Below, piece by piece: positions 9,779 through 19,054 of a DNA stretch of 64,000 nucleotides. Where the stretch lies: NCBI RefSeq assembly GCF_003319125.1, contig NZ_QOHG01000008.1, positions 124,001 to 188,000 of the forward strand, read 5' to 3'. The translations under genes were made by a program, and so were the position numbers. This DNA is from Blastococcus sp. TF02A-26. GTDB lineage: Bacteria; Actinomycetota; Actinomycetes; Mycobacteriales; Geodermatophilaceae. The notes under the pieces were generated by a model that was given only the letters and a program-made list of their open reading frames with translations, had not been told where the DNA came from and did not search any database. The stretch's first letter is position 1, and the number at the start of each line of letters is the position of its first letter.

Positions 9779-9848
9779 CCGCGGCACCGATGAGTCGGCG
9801 CGCCACCGGCCGTCCTCCTGGAGGGGAACGGACGACCGGAGGTGTGCG

Positions 9849-10444
9849 ATGGGCAAGGTGGTGCTGTTCGCGGCGGTGTCCCTCGACGGCTACGTGGGCC
9901 GGGACGACGACATGCCCGGACCGCTGTTCGACTGGTACGGCAACGGCGACGTCGAGCTGACCTTCAGCGATCCCGACCGGCCCTTCCGGGTGACGGCGGC
10001 GACGGCCGAGCACATGCGGGAGTTCGCCGGGCGCGTGGGCGCCATGGTCTGCGGCCGGCACCTGTTCGACATCACGAACGGGTGGGGCGGGGTGCCACCG
10101 AACGGCGAGCACGCCGTCGTCGTCACCCACCGGCCGGTCGACGACTGGCCGCACCTCGGGACGGCGCCGTTCACCTTCGTGCCCGACGTCCGCAGCGGCA
10201 TCGAGCGGGCGCGGGAGCTGGCCGGCGACCGGGACGTCACGGTGTCGGCCGGCGACGTAAGGGGGGACAGGCGCTCCGCGCGGGCCTGGTCGACCAGGTG
10301 GCCCTCGCCCTGGTCCCGGTCGTCCTGGGGTCGGGGAAGCGCTTCTTCGGCAGCGGGGGAGGCCCGGAGGTGCTCCTGGAGGACCCGGTCGAGGTGGTGC
10401 GGGGGAGGCGGGTGCTCCACCTGGTCTACGACGTCCGCCGGTGA
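9849..10444 (+). pseudogene. Dihydrofolate reductase-family (RibD C-terminal-like) gene, frameshifted
   Basis: The reading frame from ATG 9849 gives a clear DHFR-like start (VVLFAAVSLDGYVGRDDD, then MVCGRHLFDITNGW) up to about 10255. After GTAAGGGGGGACAG the family similarity switches to another frame (GGQALRAGLVDQVALALV, then VVLGSGKRFFG) and ends at TGA 10444. One missing base in or near the G run would restore a ~198-residue protein. So this is either a young pseudogene or a homopolymer error in the assembly. The first frame itself runs on unproductively to 10556, reaching the nadA start. An SD-like GGAGG sits at 9839-9843. Confidence 0.8.
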
Positions 10445-10552
10445 CACCGGGAAGGTCGGGTGGGCCGATGGTGTTGCAGTGAGTGCCCCGCTTCGGACGC
10501 GCCGTGCCGAGCGGGAGATCATGTGGCCCCCGCCCGACCCCCTGGAGACCGT

Positions 10553-11584
10553 GTGACCTCGACGATCGCGCCCGCCACCCCCGCCGTGACCGGGGACGAG
10601 CGGACCTTGTCGCCCGCCGAGTACGAGAGCTGGGCCGCGGAGGTCCGGCGGCTCGCCGACGAGCGCGACGCGGTGATCCTCGCGCACAACTACCAGGTGC
10701 CCGAGATCCAGGACGTCGCCCACCACACCGGTGACTCGCTCTACCTCTCCCGGGTCGCCGCGCAGACCGACGCCCGCGAGATTGTGTTCTGCGGGGTCCA
10801 CTTCATGGCCGAGACGGCGAAGATCCTCTCGCCGGAGAAGACCGTGCTGCTGCCGGACCTGGAGGCCGGCTGCTCGCTGGCCGACAGCATCACCGCCGAG
10901 CAGCTCCGCGAGTGGAAGGCCGAGCACCCCGGGGCCGTCGTCGTCAGCTACGTGAACACCACGGCGGCGGTGAAGGCGGAGACCGACATCTGCTGCACGT
11001 CGTCCAACGCCGCCGACGTCATCCGGTCGATCCCAGCCGACCGCGAGATCCTGTTCTGCCCCGACCAGTTCCTCGGCGCGCACGTCAAGCGCGTCACCGG
11101 CCGGGAGGACATCCACGTCTGGGCGGGGGAGTGCCACGTGCACGCCGGCATCAGCCCCTCCGACGTGCGCGCACAGGTCGCCGCGCACCCGGACGCCGAG
11201 ATCCTGGTGCACCCCGAGTGCGGCTGCACCACGTCGGTGCTCGACCTGGTCAGCCACGGCGACCTGCCGGCCGAGCGCACCCGGGTGCTGTCCACCGGCG
11301 GCATGGCCGACGCGGCGAAGAACACCACCGCCGGGCAGGTGCTGGTGGCGACCGAGGTCGGCATCCTGCACCAGCTCCGGGCGCTCAACAGCGGCACCGA
11401 GTTCATCCCGATGAACGACCGCGCCGCCTGCCGCTACATGAAGATGATCACGCCGGCCAAGCTGCTGGACACGCTGCGCACCGGCCGCGGCGTCGTGGAC
11501 GTCGACCCGGACACCGCCGCCCGTGCCCGCCGCGCGGTCGAGGCGATGATCGCGATCGGCGAGCCCGGCCGCGGCGGCGAGTGA
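10553..11584 (+). CDS. nadA: Quinolinate synthase NadA
   Basis: A 343-residue protein that condenses iminoaspartate with dihydroxyacetone phosphate to quinolinate, the first committed product of de novo NAD synthesis, using a [4Fe-4S] cluster. Diagnostic motifs are [27 protein letters not shown] (Cys near 107), ICCTSSNA (near 147) and HPECGC (near 222), which together provide the cluster cysteines. I chose GTG 10553 with GGAG 8 bp upstream; the frame is open further upstream but without similarity. nadB and nadC are not adjacent in this window; the next gene converges on nadA with a 3 bp gap. Confidence 0.95.
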   Translation: MTSTIAPATPAVTGDERTLSPAEYESWAAEVRRLADERDAVILAHNYQVPEIQDVAHHTGDSLYLSRVAAQTDAREIVFCGVHFMAETAKILSPEKTVLLPDLEAGCSLADSITAEQLREWKAEHPGAVVVSYVNTTAAVKAETDICCTSSNAADVIRSIPADREILFCPDQFLGAHVKRVTGREDIHVWAGECHVHAGISPSDVRAQVAAHPDAEILVHPECGCTTSVLDLVSHGDLPAERTRVLSTGGMADAAKNTTAGQVLVATEVGILHQLRALNSGTEFIPMNDRAACRYMKMITPAKLLDTLRTGRGVVDVDPDTAARARRAVEAMIAIGEPGRGGE

Positions 11585-11587
11585 CCG

Positions 11588-12823
11588 TCAGAGCCGCAGC
11601 GCCAGCCAGAGCGCGGCCGTCGCCGCCGCCAGCGTCAGGGGGACGGTCGCCAGCCCGATCAGCGTGAACCGCCCGGCGGCCGGGGCCCCGGCGCCCAGCA
11701 CGCGCCGCCACAGCAGGTTGGCCAGCGACCCGGCGTAGGTCAGGTTGGGGCCGATGTTGACGCCGATCAACGCCGCCAGCACGGCGGGCGGGCCGGAGGC
11801 GGCGACGACCGGCAGCAGCGCGAGCGTCGCCGGCAGGTTGTTCAGCACGTTCGCCAGCAGCGCGGCGATCGCGGCGACGGCGAGCAGGGCGGGCAGGTGG
11901 TCCCCGTCCGGCACCATCCGGGCGACGACCGCCTCCAGTCCGCTGCGCCGCACCGCGAGCACGACGACGGTCAGCCCGGTCACGAAGGCGGCGAACGGCA
12001 GGTCGGCCGCCCGCAGCAGGTCGGCCGGACTGCTGGTGCCGGCCCCGAGCCGGCGAGCCGCGAGGGCGGCCGCGCCCAGCGCGGCGGGCCAGGCCGGCGG
12101 CACGCCGGTCAGCGAGGCCGCCCCGAACCCGGCCACGGTCAGGGCCACGACCACGACCGCCAGGCGGGGCACCGGCGGCACGGCGCCCTGGGCCGCCCGG
12201 GCCGGCCGGGACAGGTCCGCCCGGAACAGCCATCGCAGCACCAGGTACTCCACCGCGCCGGCGACCAGCCACGGGCCGAGCATCAGGCCGGCGAAGTGCA
12301 GGAAGGTCAGCCCGGTGGCCGCGAAGGCCAGCAGGTTCGTCAGGTTGGACACCGGCAGCAGCAGCGAGGCGCTGTTGGCCAGGTGACCGGTCAGCACGGC
12401 GTGCGGGCGGCCCGGCACGCCCATGCGGGCGGCCGTGCCGATGACGACGGGGACCAGCAGGACGACCGTGGCGTCCAGGCTCAGCACCGCGGTCACGACG
12501 GCGGCGAGCAGGCCGATCCGGCCGAGCAGTGCGGGGGACGACCGGCCGGCGCGGGCGGCGGTCGCCGCCGCGGCCCAGGTGAACAGTCCCTCGGCATCCG
12601 CGAGCGCGGCCAGCACGAGCACCAGCACGAGGAAGCCCAGCGTCGGGGCGACGTCCCGGACGGCGTCCCCGGCATCGGCCGCGCCCACCAGCCCGGTCAC
12701 CAGCAGGAGCGCGGCGCCCGCGCCGGCGACGACCGCTGCCGGGACCGGGGGCCGCGGCGTGACCGCGGCGGCCAGGGTGGCCGCCAGCACCGCGCCGGAG
12801 ACGGCGAGGGCGATCGGGTCCAC
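11588..12823 (-). CDS. ArsB/CitM-superfamily ion transporter
   Basis: A ~411-residue, strongly hydrophobic protein with about ten to twelve membrane segments. Conserved features of the ion transporter superfamily include DATVVLLVPVV and NSASLLLPVSNLTNLLAF in the first half and LANVLNNLPATLALLP in the second half, the paired Asn/Pro-rich re-entrant blocks of ArsB/SLC13-type permeases. Arsenite export is one possibility; citrate, sulfate or other anions cannot be excluded as no arsR or arsC lies nearby. GTG at 12823 is used; GTG 12832 is equally possible. It lies about 40 bp after the first GGDEF-EAL gene on the same strand. Confidence 0.8.
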   Translation of the reverse strand: MDPIALAVSGAVLAATLAAAVTPRPPVPAAVVAGAGAALLLVTGLVGAADAGDAVRDVAPTLGFLVLVLVLAALADAEGLFTWAAAATAARAGRSSPALLGRIGLLAAVVTAVLSLDATVVLLVPVVIGTAARMGVPGRPHAVLTGHLANSASLLLPVSNLTNLLAFAATGLTFLHFAGLMLGPWLVAGAVEYLVLRWLFRADLSRPARAAQGAVPPVPRLAVVVVALTVAGFGAASLTGVPPAWPAALGAAALAARRLGAGTSSPADLLRAADLPFAAFVTGLTVVVLAVRRSGLEAVVARMVPDGDHLPALLAVAAIAALLANVLNNLPATLALLPVVAASGPPAVLAALIGVNIGPNLTYAGSLANLLWRRVLGAGAPAAGRFTLIGLATVPLTLAAATAALWLALRL

Positions 12824-12864
12824 GCCGGGCACGGGGAGCCAGCGTACGGCCGGCCCGCGGGGGG

Positions 12865-15105
12865 TCAGCTCCCGACGGGCTGGGCACCGAGGTCGAGGAG
12901 GTCGGCCGGTGCCGGGCGGCCGTGCAGGTGGCCCTGGGACTGGTCGCAGCCGAGCGCGGCCAGCCGGGCGAGGGTGACCTCGTCCTCGACGCCCTCGGCG
13001 ACCACCCGGAGCCCCAGCCGGTGGGCCAGGTCGATGACGCTGGCGACGATCGCCTCCGTGGGGGCGTCCTCGAGCAGGCCCGCGGTGAACGAGCGGTCCA
13101 GCTTCAGCTCGCTGACCGACAGCTCGCGCAGGTACCCCAGCGAGCAGTAGCCGGTCCCGAAGTCGTCGATGCTGATCTCGGTCCCGAGGGCCCGCAGGGC
13201 CGCCACCACCGGGCGGCTGCGCTCGGGGTCGCGCAGCAGCACCTCCTCGGTGACCTCGAGCGTCAGGGACCGCGGGGGGACGCCGAGCGACTCCAGCAGC
13301 CCGCCGAGGCGGGCCGGCAGCCCGGAGTCGACCAGGTCGCTGGCCGACAGGTTGACCGACATGCGCAGCTCGGGGTCGCGCACCCGCCAGACCGCCAGCT
13401 GCCGGACCGCCTGCTCCAGGACCTCGTCGGTGAGGGCGCCCATCAGCCCGTGTGCCTCGGCCAGACCGAGGAAGCGGGCCGGCTCCAGCAGGCCCAGCCG
13501 CGGGTGGGCCCAGCGCACGAGCGCCTCGACGCCGAGCACCCGGCCGGTCCCGACGTCGACCTGCGGCTGGTGGTGCAGCTCGAGCTGGCCGTCGCGGATG
13601 CCGGCGCGCAGCTCCTCGACGAGGGTCAGCGCCGCGCCGTTGCCGGCGTGCCGCGCACCGTCGTAGAGGGCGTGCCCGCCACCGGCCCGTTTGGCGTCGT
13701 ACATGGCGGTGTCGGCCTCGCGCAGGAGACGGGTGGTGCCTTCGTCGTCGCCGGCGGGGACGCCGGTGGTGACACCGATGCTCACGCCGACGTGGACGTC
13801 GAGGGCGCCCAGCAGGAACGGCTCGTCGAAGCAGGCCCGCAGGCGCAGGCACAGCTGCTCGGCGGTCTCCTCGGGGGAGGCGCCGGGCTCCGCGGAGGCG
13901 ACGACGGCGAACTCGTCGCCACCGAGGCGGCCCAGGAGATCACCGGTGCGCAGCACGGGGGCCAGTCGCTGGGCCACCTGGCGGAGCAGGTCGTCGCCGG
14001 CGGCGTGCCCGAGTCCGTCGTTGACCTCCTTGAACCGGTCGAGGTCCATGAGGGCGAAGACGGTGCCCGTGCCCGCGGCGCCGTCCTCGGCCATGCGGCG
14101 CAGCACCGCGCGGCGGTTGGGCAGTCCGGTGAGCTGGTCGGTGAGCGCCTCGGCGCGCGTCTCGGTGAGCTGGGCGAGGTCGCGGACGCCGATCAGGAGG
14201 CGCACGGCGCCCCCGAGGACGGCCAGCCCACCGAGCGTCAGCGCGACGGCCGAGGGGGTGCCCACCGCCGAGGCGATGAGCGCTCCGGTGCCGATGACGA
14301 TCACGACGAAGGCGCCGGCCATCGAGGTCGCCGCGTCGCTGGGCCGCGACGTCGCCGGCTTCGGCGTCAGGGTCGCCGCGACGGCGAGGAGCAGGCAGGC
14401 GAGCGCGCCGGCCACCGGCGTCCAGGCGGGGGAGGTGAGTTCGGCCAGCACGAGGCAGGCCGTCAGCTCGATGCCGCCGAAGCCGAGGGCGATGAGCACC
14501 GGCCGCAGGTCCCGGCGCAGGTCACCGAGCACCCGCTGCATCAGCGTGGTGATGAGGAGCAGCTGTCCCACCGCGATGTGCAGCACGAGCGGCTGGATCT
14601 GCGCGCCCGTGAGGGACTCCGGACGCCCGATGCCGTCCACCGCCGCCTGCGTCAGCGCCATCCAGGAGAGCGCGGCCGCGACGCCGGTGAGCAGGTTGTC
14701 CGGGTCGGCGACCTCGGTCCCGTACCGGTTCCACCGCACCACGCCGCCGTAGAGGAAGACGTAGGCCAGCGCCGGCGCCCACGCGGCGACGACCGGACCG
14801 GCGTCGTGCGTGGCGGGGACGGCCTGCAGCAGCGCCGCTCCCGCGGTGACGGCGCCCAGAGCGATGGCCCCGAGGGCCAGCCGCCACCAGACGTCGCGCT
14901 CGGCCGCGACCCGGCGGACGCGCCACAGGAGGACGGCGACGAGGCCGGCGGAGGCGGGCACGGCGAGGAGCAGCGAGTGCCGTTCCAGCCCGGCGGACAG
15001 GTCCGTCGCCGCGACGAGCGCCGAGAGCGCGACGCCGGTCGCGATGACGGCCAGCAGGGGCAGCGGGGCGCCGGGTAGGAGCCGGGCCGCGGGGCGGCTG
15101 CTCAC
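12865..15105 (-). CDS. Membrane GGDEF-EAL protein (c-di-GMP synthesis/turnover), first copy
   Basis: A 746-residue protein with about eight to ten N-terminal membrane segments (residues ~15-310), then a GGDEF domain with intact RLGGDEF near 393 preceded by an inhibitory-site RxxD (RTGD) five residues upstream. An EAL domain follows, with EALVRW near 526, NLSASDL, DDFGTGYCS near 647, KLDRSF and AEGVED, so the Mg2+-binding residues needed for phosphodiesterase activity are present. Both synthesis and degradation of c-di-GMP are thus possible. Its GTG start overlaps the stop of the second, homologous copy (15102-17360) by 4 nt; the two form a tandem duplicate operon. Confidence 0.93.
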   Translation of the reverse strand: MSSRPAARLLPGAPLPLLAVIATGVALSALVAATDLSAGLERHSLLLAVPASAGLVAVLLWRVRRVAAERDVWWRLALGAIALGAVTAGAALLQAVPATHDAGPVVAAWAPALAYVFLYGGVVRWNRYGTEVADPDNLLTGVAAALSWMALTQAAVDGIGRPESLTGAQIQPLVLHIAVGQLLLITTLMQRVLGDLRRDLRPVLIALGFGGIELTACLVLAELTSPAWTPVAGALACLLLAVAATLTPKPATSRPSDAATSMAGAFVVIVIGTGALIASAVGTPSAVALTLGGLAVLGGAVRLLIGVRDLAQLTETRAEALTDQLTGLPNRRAVLRRMAEDGAAGTGTVFALMDLDRFKEVNDGLGHAAGDDLLRQVAQRLAPVLRTGDLLGRLGGDEFAVVASAEPGASPEETAEQLCLRLRACFDEPFLLGALDVHVGVSIGVTTGVPAGDDEGTTRLLREADTAMYDAKRAGGGHALYDGARHAGNGAALTLVEELRAGIRDGQLELHHQPQVDVGTGRVLGVEALVRWAHPRLGLLEPARFLGLAEAHGLMGALTDEVLEQAVRQLAVWRVRDPELRMSVNLSASDLVDSGLPARLGGLLESLGVPPRSLTLEVTEEVLLRDPERSRPVVAALRALGTEISIDDFGTGYCSLGYLRELSVSELKLDRSFTAGLLEDAPTEAIVASVIDLAHRLGLRVVAEGVEDEVTLARLAALGCDQSQGHLHGRPAPADLLDLGAQPVGS

Positions 15106-17360
15106 GGGAGCCCCGCCAGGGTGACGGCGACGCCGCGGTCGGCCACCCACGCCTCGAGCTCCGCCGCCGGCAGCGGCGGCGAGTGCAGGTAGCCCTGGCT
15201 CTGGTCGCAGCCGAGGGCGGAGAGGCGGGCCAGCGTGCACTCGTCCTCGACCCCCTCGGCGACCACGCGCAGGCCGAGCCGGTGCGCCAGTTCGACGGTG
15301 CTGGCGACGATCGCCTCGGTGCGGACGTCGGAGACCAGGTCGGCGGTGAAGGAGCGGTCGAGCTTGAGCTCGTTCACCGGCAGCTGCCGCAGGTAGGCCA
15401 GCGAGCAGTAGCCGGTGCCGAAGTCGTCGATGCTGATCTCGACGCCGAGGTCGCGCAGGGCGGAGATCACCGCGGTGCTGCGTTCGGAGTCGGCCAGCAG
15501 CACGGTCTCGGTGACCTCCAGCGTCAGGCAGCGAGCCGGTACGCCGTACTCCTCCAGCAGCGCGGCGACCCGCCGCGGCAGGCGCGAGTCCAGCAGGTTG
15601 CTGGCCGAGAGGTTCACCGACATGCGCAGGTCCGAACCGCGGTCCTGCCACTGGGCGAGCTGGGCGACCGCACCGGCCAGCACCTGGTCGGTGAGCGCGC
15701 CCATCAGGCCGTGCGCCTCGGCGACCGGGAGGAACTCGCCCGGCCCGAGCAGGCCGCGGGTCGGGTGCGCCCACCGGACGAGGGCCTCCACTCCCTCGAC
15801 CCGCCCGGTCCGGATGTCGACCTGCGGCTGGTGGTGCAGCACCAGCTCCCCGGCGGGGAGCCCGGCGCGCAGCTCCTCCACGAGCACGAGCGTCGTCCCG
15901 CCCTCGGCGTGCTCGCTCTCGTCGTAGAGCGCGGTGCCCCTGCCGGAGCGCTTCGCGCCGTACATGGCGGCGTCGGCCTCGCGCAGCAGGCGGGTGGGGC
16001 CGACGGGCCCGACCTGGTCGGCGCGCCACGTGGTGGCGCCGATGCTGGCGCCCACGTGCACCGACATGCCGTGCAGGGCGAACGGCTCGGCGAACTGCAC
16101 CTGCAGCCGCCGGCACAGCGCGGTGGCGGCGACCTCCGGGGCCACGCCGGGGTCGACGACGGCCACGACGGCGAACTCGTCACCGCCGAGGCGGCCCAGC
16201 AGGTCGCTGTCGCGCACGACCGCTCGGAGCCGCTGGGTGACCAGCTGCAGCAGCTCGTCGCCGGCGCCGTGGCCGAGGCCGTCGTTGACCTCCTTGAAGC
16301 GGTCCAGGTCCAGCAGGGCGAACGCGGTGGGGACACCACCGTCGAGCAGTTCCGCGGTGCGGCGGAGCACGGCCCGGCGGTTGGCCAGCCCGGTCAGCTC
16401 GTCGGTCAGTGCCTCGCGGCGGGTCACCACGAGCACGGCCAGTTCCCGCACGTTGACCAGCAGGCGGAGCCCGGCGCAGGCGACGGCCAGCGCGGCGCAC
16501 CAGGACGCGGTGGGCGTGCCGCCCAGCTGGGCGGCGACGAGGACGACGGTGGAGGCGACGATGACCACGAAGGCGCCGACGGTGGAGCCGATGGGGTCGG
16601 TCGGCTGCGGCGTCGAGGGCGTCGGTCGCAGGGCGACGGCCGTCGCCAGGCACAGCACGCCGACGGCCGACGCCGGTGACCCCCACGCGGGTGCGTCGCC
16701 GGTGGACAGGGTGACGAGGCCGGAGACGGTGATCGTGGCGAAGGGGACGCTGACCAGCCACGGGCGGGGGTCGCGGCGCATGGCGCCGAGGAAGGCGGCC
16801 GACAGAGCCGTCCCCGCGAGGACGAGCCCGACGGCGACCTGGACGGCGACGGAACGGAGCTCCTGCCACTCGGTGCCACGGGCGGGCCCCTCCGCCAGCA
16901 CCGCGCAGACGGCGACGACGGCCAGGACGCCGCCGGCGCCGTTGAGCAGGTCGCCGGGGTCGGCGAGGTTGGTGCGGTAGCGGTTCCAGCGGACGAGGCC
17001 GGTGTAGAAGAAGGGGAACGCCACCAGCACGCCGACGGTGGACGCGTCGGGGACGGCCCGCTCCAGACCGAGGGCGTGCAGCAGACCGAGGCAGCCGATC
17101 ACCCCGACGAGCACCAGGCAGCCGCGGGACATCCGCACCCACACGTCCCGGTCGTGCGGCACGGACCGGGCCCGCCAGCCCAGCAGGACGGCGAGGCCCA
17201 GGTAGGGCAGGACCGCGACGAGCAGCCGCAGCGGCGTGTCGACCGCCGGCATCCGGCCCAGGAGCGCGAGCACCACCTGGACGGCGGCGGACAGCCCGGT
17301 GACGGCCAGTCCCCAGACGGGGGCACCGGGCAGCAGCCGGTCGTGCGGGCGCAGGCGCAT
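15102..17360 (-). CDS. Membrane GGDEF-EAL protein (c-di-GMP synthesis/turnover), second copy
   Basis: A 752-residue paralogue of the downstream gene with the same architecture: hydrophobic N-terminal sensor region (~residues 12-300), RLGGDEF near 392 with RDSD I-site motif upstream, then EALVRW, NLSASNL, DDFGTGYCS, KLDRSF and AEGVED. The two copies match closely in the catalytic domains but diverge in the membrane region, suggesting different input signals. ATG at 17360 is chosen because the hydrophobic N-terminus begins right after. It is the first gene of the pair; the 4-nt overlap implies coupled translation. Confidence 0.93.
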   Translation of the reverse strand: MRLRPHDRLLPGAPVWGLAVTGLSAAVQVVLALLGRMPAVDTPLRLLVAVLPYLGLAVLLGWRARSVPHDRDVWVRMSRGCLVLVGVIGCLGLLHALGLERAVPDASTVGVLVAFPFFYTGLVRWNRYRTNLADPGDLLNGAGGVLAVVAVCAVLAEGPARGTEWQELRSVAVQVAVGLVLAGTALSAAFLGAMRRDPRPWLVSVPFATITVSGLVTLSTGDAPAWGSPASAVGVLCLATAVALRPTPSTPQPTDPIGSTVGAFVVIVASTVVLVAAQLGGTPTASWCAALAVACAGLRLLVNVRELAVLVVTRREALTDELTGLANRRAVLRRTAELLDGGVPTAFALLDLDRFKEVNDGLGHGAGDELLQLVTQRLRAVVRDSDLLGRLGGDEFAVVAVVDPGVAPEVAATALCRRLQVQFAEPFALHGMSVHVGASIGATTWRADQVGPVGPTRLLREADAAMYGAKRSGRGTALYDESEHAEGGTTLVLVEELRAGLPAGELVLHHQPQVDIRTGRVEGVEALVRWAHPTRGLLGPGEFLPVAEAHGLMGALTDQVLAGAVAQLAQWQDRGSDLRMSVNLSASNLLDSRLPRRVAALLEEYGVPARCLTLEVTETVLLADSERSTAVISALRDLGVEISIDDFGTGYCSLAYLRQLPVNELKLDRSFTADLVSDVRTEAIVASTVELAHRLGLRVVAEGVEDECTLARLSALGCDQSQGYLHSPPLPAAELEAWVADRGVAVTLAGLP

Positions 17361-17465
17361 GGCCTGGTCATCGGCCTGCCGCTGCCCGGTGTGGACCGTT
17401 GCACACCGGCGTTCACCCCTCGGGGGGAGGAGATCGAGCCGGGAGCCTGCCCCTACGGTGGGCCC

Positions 17466-17825
17466 ATGGGACTCCCGGGCAGGGCCAAGGTGCTGGCAGC
17501 CGCACTCGGTGGGTCCGGGGTGGTCCACCTGGTGCGCCCCCGCACCTACGAGTGGCTGGTGCCGCCGGAGCTGGGCGACGCCCGGCGCTGGGTGCTGGCC
17601 AGCGGGGTGGCCGAGATCGGGACGGCGGTGCTGATGGCGGCGCCGGCCACCCGCCGGGCCGGTGGCTGGGCCGCGGTGGGGCTGCTCGCGGCCTTCGTGC
17701 CCGCGCACCTGCACACGATCCGGGTGGTGCCGAAGAAGCCGTTGCCGCTGGCCGTCGCGGCGCTGCGGCTGCCGCTGCAGGTGCCGATGATCGGGATCGC
17801 GCTGCGGGTGGCGCGCGGCCGCTGA
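17466..17825 (+). CDS. DoxX-like small membrane protein
   Basis: 119 residues with about four hydrophobic helices (VLAAALGGSGVVHL, VLASGVAEIGTAVLM, AAVGLLAAFVPAHLH, LQVPMIGIAL) and the HLVRPRTYEWLVPP loop seen in actinobacterial DoxX-family proteins. The ATG at 17466 follows the start region of the divergent GGDEF-EAL gene by about 100 bp, so the promoters of both units lie between 17361 and 17465. It ends 20 bp before the PIG-L gene, with which it is probably co-transcribed. Function is unknown; DoxX relatives are linked to redox or quinone processes. Confidence 0.72.
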   Translation: MGLPGRAKVLAAALGGSGVVHLVRPRTYEWLVPPELGDARRWVLASGVAEIGTAVLMAAPATRRAGGWAAVGLLAAFVPAHLHTIRVVPKKPLPLAVAALRLPLQVPMIGIALRVARGR

Positions 17826-17844
17826 CCGGGCAGGATGCGGGGCC

Positions 17845-18573
17845 ATGACCTCCGTCGAGCCGCTCCCCGACGACTGGCAGCGGGCCCTGGTGATCGTGGC
17901 CCATCCCGACGACGTCGAGTACGGCTGCGCGGCCGCCGTCGCGGTGTGGACGGCGGCCGGGCGCGACGTCCGCTACGTCCTGGCGACCAGCGGGGAGGCG
18001 GGCATCGCCGGCTGCCCGCCCGAGGTCGCCGGGCCGGTCCGCGAGGAGGAGCAGCGCCGGGCCGCGGCGGCCGTCGGCGTCTCCGTCGTGGAGTTCCTGG
18101 GCCATCCCGACGGCCGGCTCGTCGAGGGCCTCGAGCTGCGCCGCTCCCTGGCTGCGGCGATCCGCCGGCACCGGCCCGAGCTGGTCGTGACCATGCACCG
18201 GGGCGAGACGTGGACGCCGCCGGGCGTGGCCCCGGGGTACTGGAACAGCGCCGACCACCGGGCGCTGGGACGCTGCGCGGTCGACGCGGTCGGCGACGCG
18301 GCCAACGAGTGGATCTTCGCCGAGCTGGCCGACCCCGAGCCGTGGCGCGGCGTGCGCTGGATCGCCGTCAGCACCCCGACCGGCGTCACGCACACGGTCG
18401 ACGTCACCGACGGCGTCGAGCCGGCAGTGGCCTCCCTGACCGAGCACCGGCGCTACCTGGCGGCGCTGTCCGACGATCCGGTCGAGGAGCAGGCGCGCCG
18501 CCAGGTGGAGATGTCGGCGCCGGAGGGTCCCGACGGTCGCCGGCACGCCGGGTTCGCCCTCTACGCGGGCTGA
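17845..18573 (+). CDS. PIG-L family N-acetylglucosaminyl deacetylase-like protein
   Basis: A 242-residue LmbE/PIG-L zinc hydrolase. AHPDDVEYG (near residues 18-26) gives the His-Pro-Asp-Asp metal and base residues, HPDG near 88 and SADHRALGR near 135 supply further conserved positions including the second His ligand. Members remove N-acetyl groups from GlcNAc-containing small molecules, e.g. in mycothiol or glycolipid synthesis (MshB, Mca). Mca and MshB are longer (about 290-300), so this shorter protein is likely a different branch; the substrate is not evident. It is followed directly by rnpB. Confidence 0.88.
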   Translation: MTSVEPLPDDWQRALVIVAHPDDVEYGCAAAVAVWTAAGRDVRYVLATSGEAGIAGCPPEVAGPVREEEQRRAAAAVGVSVVEFLGHPDGRLVEGLELRRSLAAAIRRHRPELVVTMHRGETWTPPGVAPGYWNSADHRALGRCAVDAVGDAANEWIFAELADPEPWRGVRWIAVSTPTGVTHTVDVTDGVEPAVASLTEHRRYLAALSDDPVEEQARRQVEMSAPEGPDGRRHAGFALYAG

Positions 18574-18606
18574 CGCCGCCGGGCGGCGGTGCCTAGACTG
18601 ACGGCA

Positions 18607-19028
18607 CGACGGACGAGTCGGCCGGGCGGTCGCGTCGGCGGGGGAGACCCCGTCGCCGAGGAACGTCCGGGCTCCACAGGGCAGGGTGGTCGTTAACGGC
18701 GACCCGGGGTGACCCGCGGGACAGTGCCACAGAAAACAGACCGCCAGCGGTGCCTCTCCGGAGACACGGCTGGTAAGGGTGAAACGGCGGTGTAAGAGAC
18801 CACCGCACACCGGGTGACCGGTGTGGCTCGGTAAACCCCACCCGGAGCAAGGTCGAGAGGGACGGCGGGAACGTCGTCCTGCGCAGGCGTTCGAGGGCTG
18901 CCCGCCCGAGCCTGCGGGTGGACCGCTCGAGCCTGCCGGCAACGACAGGCCTAGATGGATGACCGCACACCGGGAGGCCGCGAGGCACCCGGGGACAGAA
19001 CCCGGCGTACAGGCCGACTCGTCCGTCG
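18607..19028 (+). ncRNA. rnpB: RNase P RNA (bacterial type A)
   Basis: The catalytic RNA of RNase P, which trims tRNA 5' leaders. The terminal P1 helix is a perfect 17-bp pairing between 18607-18623 and 19012-19028. The conserved CR-I block GAGGAACGTCCGGGCTCC starts at 18658, followed by CAGGGCAGGGTG, GACAGTGCCACAGAAAACAG (P4/CR region) and GGTAAGGGTGAAACGG in the expected order and spacing for a ~420 nt type A RNA. Open frames that cross this stretch are artefacts of high GC. The P1 3' strand is part of the 31 bp att repeat, so the 3' end of this gene is the integration target of the adjacent element. Confidence 0.95.
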
Positions 19029-19031
19029 CCC
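19001..19031 (+). repeat. attL, left copy of 31 bp attachment-site repeat
   Basis: Starts CCCGGCGTACAGGCCGACTC and continues identically in both copies through GTCCGTCGCCC. It contains the last 28 nt of rnpB, including the entire 3' strand of helix P1, so recombination regenerates an intact RNA gene. The flanks differ immediately on both sides (G versus C after the repeat). Confidence 0.92.
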
Positions 19032-19054
19032 GTCGCTGACCTGGGCTTATGGGT

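Noticed and set aside
18593-19039. Short open frames on both strands within rnpB
   Set aside because: The stretch is a clear type A RNase P RNA with paired P1; the frames have no ribosome site or similarity.
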